From Rhodovibrionaceae bacterium (GTDB lineage Bacteria; Pseudomonadota; Alphaproteobacteria; Kiloniellales; DSM-21159), in NCBI GenBank assembly GCA_028282405.1, contig JANQIA010000164.1, forward strand, positions 1 through 44,693: a stretch of 44,693 bases of DNA, given 5' to 3'. The notes under the pieces were generated by a model. The model was not told the origin of the DNA and did no database searches. It saw nothing but the letters and a program-made list of their open reading frames with translations. Made by a program: the position numbers and the translations under genes. Below are positions 34,376-42,202 of this stretch, piece after piece. The stretch's first letter is position 1, and every line of letters starts with the position of its first letter.

Positions 34376-34392
34376 ATTCTGTAGTACAGAAT
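34376..34392. promoter_or_regulatory. LysR operator (perfect palindrome)
   Basis: ATTCTGTAGTACAGAAT, a perfect 8-1-8 inverted repeat containing the T-N11-A core of LysR boxes, lies 14 bases from the lysR start and 73 bases from the dioxygenase start. It is the most likely binding site of the neighbouring regulator. Confidence 0.8.
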
Positions 34393-34465
34393 CTCGTTAT
34401 TGATGTTGTCGCCGATTGCGTCAAACCTGACCCGGGTGGTGAGCCCAAGACAGCCGGAGGCGAAC

Positions 34466-35269
34466 ATGCAGTTGAGCGACCAGCAGCTTCGAGACCTTGA
34501 AACGGACGGGTTCCTCATCTTGCCTGACTGCTTCACCCAGGCCGAGGTCGAGGCGATCCGCGGTCGCCTGCCGCGCCTCTTTTCCGAGGACAGCGAAGCC
34601 AACATCATCGAGCGCCATTCCGGTGAGGTCCGCACGGCGATGGGGCTGCACCTGCGCGACGCGCTGTTCGCCGACCTGGTCCGTCACCCGCGGCTGATCC
34701 AGCCTGCGCTTCAAGTGCTCCAAGAGCCGGTCTACGTTCAGCAGGTCAAGGTGAACGTCAAAGCGGCCTTCTCCGGCGAGGTCTGGCAGTGGCACAACGA
34801 CTTTGCGACCCATCACCAGGAAGACGGGGTGACGCTGCCGCTGGCGCTGAACCTGCACATCCTCCTGGACGAGGTGTCGGAGTTCAACGGGCCGCTCTAC
34901 TTCCTGCCGGGCTCGCATCGTGCCGACGAGCACCCCTCACGCCTGGACGACGAAACCACCAGCTATCCCCTTTGGGTGACCGATCTCGACCGCGTCCGCG
35001 ACATGGCGAACAGGTTCGGCATGGTCTCGGCGACCGGCAAGCCCGGCACCGTCCTGATCTTCCACGACACGCTGCTGCACGGCTCGCCCAACAACATGTC
35101 GCCCTGGGACCGCTCGATTTTCTCCTTGATCGTCAATCCCGTCTCGAATGCCTACACCGCCCCCACGCGGCCCGACCACAAGCACCACCGGGATCTGACG
35201 CCGATCGCGCCTCTCGCCGACGATTGCCTCGCGCGTTACGGGACGCCGGCCGCGGCGCTGTCGGCATGA
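34466..35269 (+). CDS. Phytanoyl-CoA dioxygenase-family hydroxylase (EctD-like)
   Basis: A 267-residue Fe(II)/2-oxoglutarate dioxygenase. The metal ligands are H110 and D112 in WQWHNDFATHHQEDG and H205 in LLHGSPNN; R216 in WDRSIFSLIVNP should bind 2-oxoglutarate. The stretch around H110 and the later FNGPLYFLPGSHR resemble ectoine hydroxylase EctD (WHSDFETWHxEDG, FNGPLMxxPGSH), pointing to a small amino-acid-like substrate rather than phytanoyl-CoA. The ATG follows GGAGGCGAAC. It overlaps the SHMT-like gene (ATGA). No ectABC genes are nearby, so it is probably not a true ectoine hydroxylase. Confidence 0.88.
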   Translation: MQLSDQQLRDLETDGFLILPDCFTQAEVEAIRGRLPRLFSEDSEANIIERHSGEVRTAMGLHLRDALFADLVRHPRLIQPALQVLQEPVYVQQVKVNVKAAFSGEVWQWHNDFATHHQEDGVTLPLALNLHILLDEVSEFNGPLYFLPGSHRADEHPSRLDDETTSYPLWVTDLDRVRDMANRFGMVSATGKPGTVLIFHDTLLHGSPNNMSPWDRSIFSLIVNPVSNAYTAPTRPDHKHHRDLTPIAPLADDCLARYGTPAAALSA

Positions 35270-36567
35270 GCCCGGATGCTTCGGCCCAGGCAGGCAACGC
35301 CTTCGACGACTCGCTGGGTGCGTACTTCGGATGCGATCTCGCCGACGCCGATGGCGATGTCGCCGCCTTGGTTCGCGCCGAAGGCGACCGCCAATCCCGC
35401 AACATCGAGCTGATCGCGTCGGAGAACGTCGTCAGCCGAGCCGTCCTGGAGGCGCAGGGGTCCTGGTTCTGCAACAAGACGGTCGAAGGCTATCCCGGTG
35501 CCCGCTACCACGGCGGGGCGGAGATCGCGGACTCGCTGGAAACGTTGGGCGAGCGCCGCGCCTGCGCCTTGTTCGGGGCGCAGCACGCGAACCTGCAACC
35601 GCATTCGGGCAGCCAGGCAAACCTCGCCGTCTTTTCGGCACTCTTGAAGCCGTTCGAGTCCGTTCTCGGCCTGGACCTGAAGTGCGGCGGCCATCTCAGC
35701 CATGGGTCGCGCGCCAACATCAGTGGCAAGGTCTACCGAACCCAGGCCTATGGCCTGCGTCCGGGCGATGGGCGGATCGATATGGACCAGGTGCGCGACA
35801 TCGCCCGGGAGCAACGCCCCAAGCTGATCGTCGCCGGCGGCTCGTCCTATCCAAGAGAATTGGACCTAGCGGCTTTCCGCGAGATCGCCGACGAGGTCGA
35901 CGCGCGACTGCTGGTGGACATGGCGCATTTCGCGGGGCTCGTGGCGGGTGACGTTCTCGCCAATCCCGTGGAGCATGCCGACGTGGTCACGACCACGACC
36001 TACAAGTCTCTGCGCGGGGCACGAGGCGGCATGATGTTGTGGAACGACGACCGCCTGTCGCGCCCGCTGCGCGCCGCGGTGTTCCCGGGCGTTCAAGGCA
36101 GCCCGTTGCTGCACATGATGGCAGGGAAGGCCGTCGGGCTCGGCGAAGCGATGCAGCCGGCCTTCAAGATCTATGCGCAGCGCGTTCGGGATAACGCGCG
36201 AGCCCTGGCGGACGAGATGATGACGCATGGGCTGACGGTGGTGACGGACGGCACCGACACGCCGCTGATCCTGGTCGACCTGACCGATCTGGACATCGAC
36301 GGCCAGACAGCCTGCGACCGGCTCGCCGCCATCGGCATCACCTGCAACAAGAACCTGATCCCGAACGATCCGCGGCCACCGTCGACGACGTCAGGCCTGC
36401 GGTTCGGCGTCTCGGCGATGACGTCGCGGGGCATCAGGGAACCCGACATCCGTTGTGTCGGCACGTGGATCGCCGATTGCTTGCTGGGCCGCACGGGCGA
36501 CCCCAGCGAAGTGCGTCAGGACGTTGAACTCATGGCGCGCAACTTCGGATTCTACCCGATGCCCTAG
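35266..36567 (+). CDS. Serine hydroxymethyltransferase-like PLP enzyme (atypical)
   Basis: A 433-residue fold-type I PLP enzyme of GlyA length. Conserved parts include ELIASENVVSRAVLEAQGS, EGYPGARYHGG, VDMAHFAGLVAGDV and the PLP lysine K247. Two normally invariant segments are changed: the lysine motif TTTHK(T/S)LxGPRGG reads TTTYKSLRGARGG (Y246), and SGxRxGTPAxTxRG reads SGLRFGVSAMTSRG. Known SHMT-fold enzymes with other substrates exist, for example alpha-methylserine hydroxymethyltransferase. Coupling to a dioxygenase suggests it acts on a hydroxylated or substituted amino acid. It is unlikely to be the housekeeping GlyA. Confidence 0.87.
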   Translation: MSPDASAQAGNAFDDSLGAYFGCDLADADGDVAALVRAEGDRQSRNIELIASENVVSRAVLEAQGSWFCNKTVEGYPGARYHGGAEIADSLETLGERRACALFGAQHANLQPHSGSQANLAVFSALLKPFESVLGLDLKCGGHLSHGSRANISGKVYRTQAYGLRPGDGRIDMDQVRDIAREQRPKLIVAGGSSYPRELDLAAFREIADEVDARLLVDMAHFAGLVAGDVLANPVEHADVVTTTTYKSLRGARGGMMLWNDDRLSRPLRAAVFPGVQGSPLLHMMAGKAVGLGEAMQPAFKIYAQRVRDNARALADEMMTHGLTVVTDGTDTPLILVDLTDLDIDGQTACDRLAAIGITCNKNLIPNDPRPPSTTSGLRFGVSAMTSRGIREPDIRCVGTWIADCLLGRTGDPSEVRQDVELMARNFGFYPMP

Positions 36568-36642
36568 CGCAACAGCGCCTTCGCAAACCAGAGGCCTTCC
36601 CAACAAATCCAGCCCCTGTCCGGCTACTCGGCAGCGCCGACC

Positions 36643-38028
36643 CTATTGCGGCCAGAGCGCGGTTTGCGGATGGAACTGAGACCAGGCAAACCAGAAAGCC
36701 TGATGACTGACGAGATCGCTGCCGTCGGAATCGACCGCTCTGACGCCACCCCCGTCGAGCGTCAGGCGTATGTTCTCATAGGCGATGTCGTGGCCGCTTC
36801 TGAGGGCCGCGACGGCCGTGCTGCGTTGAAAGGCAACCGGGTGACCGGATGCGGCGATCACGCCGATCACGTCCTCATGGACCGGCAGACGCGGGTCGAC
36901 ATTGCCGATCGGAAAGATCGGACCGTTGGCGTCACGGCCCTGGCGAAAGTTGTAGTTCCGGCCGAACGCGAGGGCTTCGACCAAGACCGTCGTCTCGGGA
37001 TGGGCTGTCTTCCAGGTGCCCCAGTCCGTCGTCACGACACTCGTCTGCTCAAGCTGCAGCTTCTTCTCCGCAAGCGGGCCCGTGACCGCCTTTCCCAGAA
37101 AGGTGTCGAACACCGAGTGGGTCACGATGTCGTACATCACTTTGTTGGACCGAATGAGCAGCCCCGAGGTGCGCAGGATCGGACGTTCGATTTCCTCCGG
37201 CAGTCGATCGGTGAAGTAAGCCTGCGCGGCACCGCAGAGCGTGCAGTAGGGAATGGCAAGATGCCGACCGCCCAAGGTGTCGTTGACCATCTCTCGCACT
37301 TCCATGATACGCCGCGGATAGGCCCGGTACGCGCCGTTCACCGCGACGCCGAAGACGATGTCGCTGTCCTTCAGCCATGTTGCCTCCGCCGCGCTGCTGA
37401 CCTCGGGATTGTCGGCGGCGGGAATGCAGTGGCAGGGCACGTCCGTCGTGTCGTAGGGGCGATCGTCTATGTTGACGCCACCCCAGGACACGAGCCGCCA
37501 GTCGATGTCGCCTTCGACGAACAAGTCGTCCCAGCCCGTTCCGAAATGGGTGAAGATGGCGCGCTTGTCCGCGAGGTAGCCGGGATAGGAGGGAACATCC
37601 CATGCAATGAGGTGGTTGGTTATCTCTTCCCAGAGATCCAGCTCTTGCAGCTCCAAACCGAGAACCTCGGCCGCCGCATCGGTCATGTCTTCGTAGCGCT
37701 CGCGGTCCCAGGCATAGCGGAGCGCATCGCTGAGGATCCAGCCGATCCGGGGATCTTGTGACGTGGCGAGCTTTTCAAGCGCTTGCCTGTGATCGGCGCC
37801 CCAGTTCGCTTGCGTCGCGCCCTCGATGACAGCCAGCCGCACGGCGGCTTGAAGCTCTGCGGATAGCGGCCCTGCCGGACTCTCCGGCGGAGTGCCGAAT
37901 TCCTCGATGACGTAGTCCGGAAGCGGCGGCTGTTCCTCAGCCGGCAGGCTGGTGCCCCAGAACAGCGACAGCAGAACCGCCAAGAGCACCAGGACAGTGC
38001 GGTGCCGTGATCCGCTTGCAAACGTCAT
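36643..38028 (-). CDS. DUF3179-containing exported protein
   Basis: A 461-residue protein. A signal peptide is seen at residues ~10-31 (TVLVLLAVLLSLFWGTSLPA). The second half has the DUF3179 hallmarks: DIVFGVAVNGAYRAYPRRIM, IPYCTLCGAAQAYF with a CxxC pair, LIRSNKVMYD and LVSHQAFWFAWSQFHP near the end. An extra VPCHCIPAADN motif precedes them. The domain's function is not established; the cysteines suggest a redox or metal role. I chose the ATG at 38028, preceded by GGAAG, rather than one at 38124 that would hide the signal peptide. It is convergent with the SHMT-like gene. Confidence 0.85.
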   Translation of the reverse strand: MTFASGSRHRTVLVLLAVLLSLFWGTSLPAEEQPPLPDYVIEEFGTPPESPAGPLSAELQAAVRLAVIEGATQANWGADHRQALEKLATSQDPRIGWILSDALRYAWDRERYEDMTDAAAEVLGLELQELDLWEEITNHLIAWDVPSYPGYLADKRAIFTHFGTGWDDLFVEGDIDWRLVSWGGVNIDDRPYDTTDVPCHCIPAADNPEVSSAAEATWLKDSDIVFGVAVNGAYRAYPRRIMEVREMVNDTLGGRHLAIPYCTLCGAAQAYFTDRLPEEIERPILRTSGLLIRSNKVMYDIVTHSVFDTFLGKAVTGPLAEKKLQLEQTSVVTTDWGTWKTAHPETTVLVEALAFGRNYNFRQGRDANGPIFPIGNVDPRLPVHEDVIGVIAASGHPVAFQRSTAVAALRSGHDIAYENIRLTLDGGGVRAVDSDGSDLVSHQAFWFAWSQFHPQTALWPQ

Positions 38029-38191
38029 CGAATGGTCTTCCGTCTGCCAATCGCTCGCTTCGTACAGACATACTGCGCTTTTCGATGCTGGCCGCCGCAC
38101 GGCCGCGCGGCCAATCAAGCGCAATGAGAATTCGGTGAGCTGCTGTCAGACGCTATGCCGAGCCATCAAGCTGCCGGTGCGGTTCGCCGTT

Positions 38192-38848
38192 TCAGGCCTC
38201 CGCCCGGCGGGCGCTGGTGGCTTCCAGGTACTGAATGACTTCGTCGCGGGCGACGACGTCGCCGTACTTTGCGTTGATGTCGAAGAGGTTCGCTTCGTGC
38301 GGGCCCTGGTGGCGGTCGCCGACGCACTCGCGCGGGACGATAACGTGGAAGCTATGCTGCATGCCGTCGATCGCCGTCGCGCGGATGCAGCCGCTCGTCG
38401 AACAGCCCGCCAGGATGAGGGTGTCGATACGATCGGCCGAAAGCGTCGCCTGCAGCGAGGTGCCGAAGAAGGCGCTGGCGTAGTTCTTGACCACGACGAG
38501 CTCGTCCGCGGTCGGCCGGACCTGTTGATCAAACTCGCCGAGAGCGGCCCCGGGAACGAGCTTGCGAAGGGACGGCACCTTCTTGACGAACAAACCGCCG
38601 TCCTTGCCGGAGGGATGGAACGACACGCGGGTATGGATGATGGGGATCCCCACCTTGCGGGCGACGGCCAGCAGGGCGATCGACTGCCCCACCGCATCGA
38701 CCACGCCCTCGGCAAAGAAGTCCGAGCCCGGCGTCGTGTAGGCCGCCATGAAATCGATCACCAGGAGCGCCGGACGCGTGCCGAAGCCGACCCGGCCGTC
38801 GAAGACGCCCGCGTAGTTCTCCGCGGCGCTCGATTCGCTAGCTGCCAT
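38192..38848 (-). CDS. Isochorismatase-fold hydrolase, N-carbamoylsarcosine amidase-like
   Basis: A 218-residue cysteine hydrolase. The catalytic triad is visible: D32 in LLVIDFMAAY, K121 in VVVKNYASAFFGT and C154 in AGCSTSGCIRATAIDG. The STSGC form of the nucleophile loop is that of carbamoylsarcosine amidohydrolases and related amidases rather than true isochorismatases. It overlaps the upstream lyase gene by eleven bases and is the last gene of the nitrile hydratase operon. It could hydrolyse an amide or carbamoyl intermediate and release ammonia; the exact substrate is unknown. Confidence 0.88.
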   Translation of the reverse strand: MAASESSAAENYAGVFDGRVGFGTRPALLVIDFMAAYTTPGSDFFAEGVVDAVGQSIALLAVARKVGIPIIHTRVSFHPSGKDGGLFVKKVPSLRKLVPGAALGEFDQQVRPTADELVVVKNYASAFFGTSLQATLSADRIDTLILAGCSTSGCIRATAIDGMQHSFHVIVPRECVGDRHQGPHEANLFDINAKYGDVVARDEVIQYLEATSARRAEA

Positions 38849-39713
38849 AGCGCTTCTCGAATTCCCAAACGTCTTCGAAGCCGACGGTGCGGCTGAAGTT
38901 GTCGAAGTCGTCGAGCTGGTTCTGGACCGCCGCCGTGGAGCCGTCGCGTTTCAGCGCGCCATAGACATGGCGCAGGATCTGCGCGGTCGCGAGGAAGCCT
39001 GTCGCCGGGAAGATCGCCAGCGAAAAGCCGAGGTCGGCCAGGCGCTCGCGGCTCAGCACCGGCGTGCGGCCGCCCTCGACCATGTTGGCGACCAGCGGGC
39101 AGTCGAGCGCGGCGACCACCTGCTCCATCTCGGCCTCAGACTCCGGCGACTCGACGAAGACGACGTCGGCGCCGGCATCCCGGTAGGCCTGGCCACGGCG
39201 AATCGCTTCGTCGAGCCCCAGGGCGGTGCGTGCGTCGGTGCGCGCGATGATCAGAAAATCCGGGTCGGTCCGGCTGTCGACGGCAACCCGCACCTTGGCG
39301 ACCATGTCTTCCATGGGAATGCACTCGCGTCCCAGCGTGTGGCCGCAGCGTTTGGGGAAGGTCTGGTCTTCAAGCTGGATGGCAGCGGCGCCGGCCTTCT
39401 CATAGCCGCGCACGGTGTGGCGCACGTTCAACAGCCCGCCATAGCCCGTGTCGCCGTCGGCGATCAGCGGCGTCGAGCAGGTGCCGGCGATGCGCTGCAC
39501 GCAGTCCACCATGTCGCTGTAGGTGGCGAGCCCGGCATCCGGCACGCCGAGATAGCTCGCCGAGATGCCATAGCCGGTCATGTAGAGCGCATCGAAGCCG
39601 AGGTCGTCCGCGATGCGCGCGGAAATCAGGTCATAGATGCCCGGCGCCACGACCAGGTCGCGGGCTTTGATCTTCTCTTTCAAGCGCTGTCTCTCTTGCG
39701 CTCCGTTGATCAT
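38838..39713 (-). CDS. Isocitrate lyase/PEP mutase-family C-C lyase
   Basis: A 291-residue PEP mutase/ICL superfamily barrel. Y44/G47/S51 in ALYMTGYGISAS bind the acid, DGDTGYGG (86-93) holds Mg2+, and C123 in FPKRCGH is the general acid of lyases such as methylisocitrate lyase and 2,3-dimethylmalate lyase, not phosphoenolpyruvate mutases. Later marks are ARTDAR and VESPES. No methylcitrate genes are near, so it is unlikely to be PrpB of propionate metabolism. In this operon it probably cleaves a 2-hydroxy/2-methyl-dicarboxylic acid made from the hydrated nitrile, giving pyruvate, oxaloacetate or glyoxylate-type products (inference). Confidence 0.88.
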   Translation of the reverse strand: MINGAQERQRLKEKIKARDLVVAPGIYDLISARIADDLGFDALYMTGYGISASYLGVPDAGLATYSDMVDCVQRIAGTCSTPLIADGDTGYGGLLNVRHTVRGYEKAGAAAIQLEDQTFPKRCGHTLGRECIPMEDMVAKVRVAVDSRTDPDFLIIARTDARTALGLDEAIRRGQAYRDAGADVVFVESPESEAEMEQVVAALDCPLVANMVEGGRTPVLSRERLADLGFSLAIFPATGFLATAQILRHVYGALKRDGSTAAVQNQLDDFDNFSRTVGFEDVWEFEKRYGS

Positions 39714-39747
39714 GGCTGTTCCTTCGTTTGGGGTGTTGGTCGGGACT

Positions 39748-40398
39748 CTAGCTTTGTGGGCCGAGGGCTTCGGCGGTCCCGATCATGCTGTCGCGCGTCA
39801 CCAGCTCGGCGAGCGCGGACTCATCGAGCCCGTCCGTGCCCGGCGGGCGGCGGGGTATCACGAGAAAGCGGAGGTCGGCGGTGCTGTCGAGCACACGGAC
39901 CTTAGCCCTGTCCGGCAGCTCGAGGCCGAATTCCTGCAGCACACCGCGCGGGTCCTTGACCACGCGCGAGCGATAGGCCGTGCTTTTGTACCAGGCCGGC
40001 GGCACGCCCAGGATCATCCGCGGGTAGCAGGAGCAGAGCGTGCAGACCACGACGTGGTGCAGGTCGTCGGTGTTCTCGACCACCTGCAGTTCGGCGATGG
40101 CGCCCACATCGATCCCCATCTCGCCCAGGGTCGCGCGGGGGTCGTCGATCAGGTTCGCCTTGAACCCAGGATCGCTCCAGGCCTTGGCGACCAGATCCGC
40201 GCCGAGCGCCGGGTTCCGCGACTCCGTCGCATCGATCTGGGCGTGGAGGTCGGCGGCGGTGAAGAGGCCTTTCTCGATCAGGAGCTCCCGGATCGCCGTT
40301 TCCAGCAGCTCGAATCGAGAGATCGGGCCATCCTGATCGCTGATCGGCGCATGGTCGTGGTCGTGATGATGGTGATGATCGTGATCGTGGGTGCTCAT
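39748..40398 (-). CDS. nthA: Nitrile hydratase alpha subunit (cobalt type)
   Basis: A 216-residue alpha subunit. Residues 4-16 are nearly all histidine and aspartate. The metal claw VCTLCSCYPR holds C119, C122, S123 and C124; threonine at position 120 is the signature of the cobalt (not iron) type. VPPAWYKS and AYRSRVVKDPRGVL follow as in the family. Two claw cysteines are normally oxidised to sulfenate/sulfinate. Family knowledge: hydrates nitriles to amides; the thiocyanate hydrolase gamma subunit is a close relative and cannot be fully excluded. The start overlaps the preceding beta-like gene (ATGA). Confidence 0.9.
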   Translation of the reverse strand: MSTHDHDHHHHHDHDHAPISDQDGPISRFELLETAIRELLIEKGLFTAADLHAQIDATESRNPALGADLVAKAWSDPGFKANLIDDPRATLGEMGIDVGAIAELQVVENTDDLHHVVVCTLCSCYPRMILGVPPAWYKSTAYRSRVVKDPRGVLQEFGLELPDRAKVRVLDSTADLRFLVIPRRPPGTDGLDESALAELVTRDSMIGTAEALGPQS

Positions 40399-40724
40399 GC
40401 GCCCTGGTCCCTCTGTCGTTCCTGGTCCGGCTCCAGCCAGTGCTCGAAGATGTCGGCCTCGATCTCGTCATCCGCCGGACCGCCATAGCCGGGCCAGAGA
40501 TCGCGCTGAGAAAAGCGGATGCGATAGAGCGTCTGCAGCGGCATGCCGGGCTTGTGGTAGGCGAGACGCTCCGGGTCTCGGAAGCGGCCGGCGACGCTGA
40601 CAATGGTGCCGGTTCTCCCACGCAGATAGACCGGCGTACGGCAATGCCCCAGGGACGCACGGTCGCTGACCCGGACTGTGCTCCCCGGCGCAAAGCGCGT
40701 GTCGTTAGCGGCGGTGCCGGTCAT
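40395..40724 (-). CDS. Nitrile hydratase beta subunit, C-terminal half (separate subunit)
   Basis: A 109-residue protein matching only the C-terminal SH3-like barrel of nitrile hydratase beta: FAPGSTVRVSDRASLGHCRT, PVYLRGRTGTIVSVAGRF, and near the end YRIRFSQRDLWPGYG and DEIEADIFEHWLEP. It has its own start, overlapping the previous stop by ATGA. In most enzymes this domain is fused to the N-terminal half; here it is a distinct chain, as in thiocyanate hydrolase and the toyocamycin nitrile hydratase. Confidence 0.88.
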   Translation of the reverse strand: MTGTAANDTRFAPGSTVRVSDRASLGHCRTPVYLRGRTGTIVSVAGRFRDPERLAYHKPGMPLQTLYRIRFSQRDLWPGYGGPADDEIEADIFEHWLEPDQERQRDQGA

Positions 40725-41095
40725 ACCGGGCTCCGATCCACCTCGATGCCCTCCGCGGCATAGCGGTCGGCAATGGCCTTGATGCGCTCCTCGAGTTCTT
40801 CGGCGCCGATCACCTCCTGCTCCAGGAGCAGTTCGCGGATCGCCTTGATCCAGCGGTCGTAATAGGCGGTGCCGTCGTATTCCTGGGCACTGTATTCCTC
40901 GACCGCACGGCGCAGGGCGTCGACCCGAAAGATCTGATGCCGCGCCAACAACATGAGGATCGCGTCGACCCGCTTCTCGTAGTAGCTCAGGTCATGCTCG
41001 CTGCGGTCGATGGGCCCGAAATCGAGGCCGCCGACATCCTGCACCGTGCGTCCGCCGGCGCTGTCGCGCAGGCTGTTCTTGCGTTCTAGAGCCAT
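40721..41095 (-). CDS. Nitrile hydratase beta subunit, N-terminal half (separate subunit)
   Basis: A 124-residue helical protein equal to the N-terminal part of nitrile hydratase beta. It shows VQDVGGLDFGPIDRSEHD (the MDGxHDMGG-like start of beta subunits), YYEKRVDAILMLLARHQIFR and YDRWIKAIRELLLEQ. I chose the ATG at 41095 after GAGGTGATTT; a TTG at 41101 is possible. With the 109-residue partner it totals 233 residues, the size of a normal beta subunit. It lies 27 bases after the ABC ATPase gene. Confidence 0.87.
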   Translation of the reverse strand: MALERKNSLRDSAGGRTVQDVGGLDFGPIDRSEHDLSYYEKRVDAILMLLARHQIFRVDALRRAVEEYSAQEYDGTAYYDRWIKAIRELLLEQEVIGAEELEERIKAIADRYAAEGIEVDRSPV

Positions 41096-41122
41096 ATCCA
41101 AATCACCTCGCGAAGACTGTGA

Positions 41123-42199
41123 TCACCGTCCAAATACCAAAATCGCATCGGGCTCGACCGTCAGAAACACGCTCTGTCCAATGACGAAGGTGTCCTGGGC
41201 GGCAATGCCCCGGATGCGTCGCTGAGCCAACAGCCGCAAACCCTGCTCGGTCTCGACATAGAGCTCTACATGGGGGCCCTTGTAGACGACTTCCGAGATC
41301 GTGGCGGCGATGCTGTTCTCCCTGCCCACGGGGCTCTCGGTTTCGACCAGGAACTGCTCGGGCCGGATGCCGAGCTGAACGTCGCGGCCGCTCTCCAGCG
41401 CGTCGCTGACCTTGAGGGTGTGGCTGTCGCGGATCTTGATATGAGAGCCGTCCTGTTCTGCCGAAACGGCCGTGCCGTCGAGAATGTTGGAGGCGCCGAG
41501 AAACTCCATCACGGCGCGCGAACCGGGCTCGCGATAGAGCGTGGTCGGTGTGCCGACCTCCTGGATCTGGCCATCGAACATCACCGCAACCCGGTCGGAG
41601 AGCGACAGGGCCTCTTCCTGATCGTGGGTGACGATGATGGTGGTGATGCCGGAATCCCGCTGGATGCGTTTGAGCTCGACCTGCATCTGGTCGCGTAGCT
41701 TGCGGTCGAGCGCGCCCAGCGGCTCGTCGAGCAGGAGCACGTTGGGCCGGATGACCAGCGCCCGGGCCAGGGAAACGCGTTGCTGCTGACCGCCCGACAT
41801 CTGGCGCGGCAGGCGATCCGCGAGCGTGTCCAACTGAACCAGCTCCAGGGCCTCGGCGACGCGCTGTTTGCATTCCGCCGCGGGAACGCTGCGCCGCTTG
41901 AGGCCGTAAGCGACGTTCTCGGCCACGGTCATATGGGGAAACAGCGCATAGTCCTGAAACACCAGCCCCACGTTGCGCTTGTGCGCCGGAACGCCGACGA
42001 CCGGCTGGCCGTTGAAGCTGATGGAGCCCGATGTGGGCTGCACGAAACCGGCGATGCAGCGCAGGGTCGTCGTCTTACCGCAGCCTGAGGGACCGAGCAG
42101 CGCCAGGCAGGTGCCCTCCTCCACCGTCAGGTTCACCGAGCGCAGGATGTCCAGCGCGCCGACGGAGAAGCAGAGATCCGAGAGGTCAAGTCGCGCCAT
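41123..42199 (-). CDS. ABC transporter ATPase (PotA-like)
   Basis: A 358-residue ATPase with Walker A GPSGCGKTTT (36-45), Q-loop VFQDYALFPHMTV, signature MSGGQQQRVSLARAL, Walker B VLLLDEPLGALD, H-loop IIVTHDQEEALS and a C-terminal TOBE domain with GIRPEQFLV. PotA/FbpC-type energiser for the two permeases upstream. It is three bases after the second permease and directly upstream of the nitrile hydratase genes on the same strand, linking uptake to degradation. Confidence 0.94.
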   Translation of the reverse strand: MARLDLSDLCFSVGALDILRSVNLTVEEGTCLALLGPSGCGKTTTLRCIAGFVQPTSGSISFNGQPVVGVPAHKRNVGLVFQDYALFPHMTVAENVAYGLKRRSVPAAECKQRVAEALELVQLDTLADRLPRQMSGGQQQRVSLARALVIRPNVLLLDEPLGALDRKLRDQMQVELKRIQRDSGITTIIVTHDQEEALSLSDRVAVMFDGQIQEVGTPTTLYREPGSRAVMEFLGASNILDGTAVSAEQDGSHIKIRDSHTLKVSDALESGRDVQLGIRPEQFLVETESPVGRENSIAATISEVVYKGPHVELYVETEQGLRLLAQRRIRGIAAQDTFVIGQSVFLTVEPDAILVFGR

Positions 42200-42202
42200 G
42201 CG

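Noticed and set aside
40395-41095. Sequencing frameshift in a single nitrile hydratase beta gene
   Set aside because: The break is at the domain boundary, the second gene has its own ATG in an ATGA overlap, and three-chain enzymes of this type are known.
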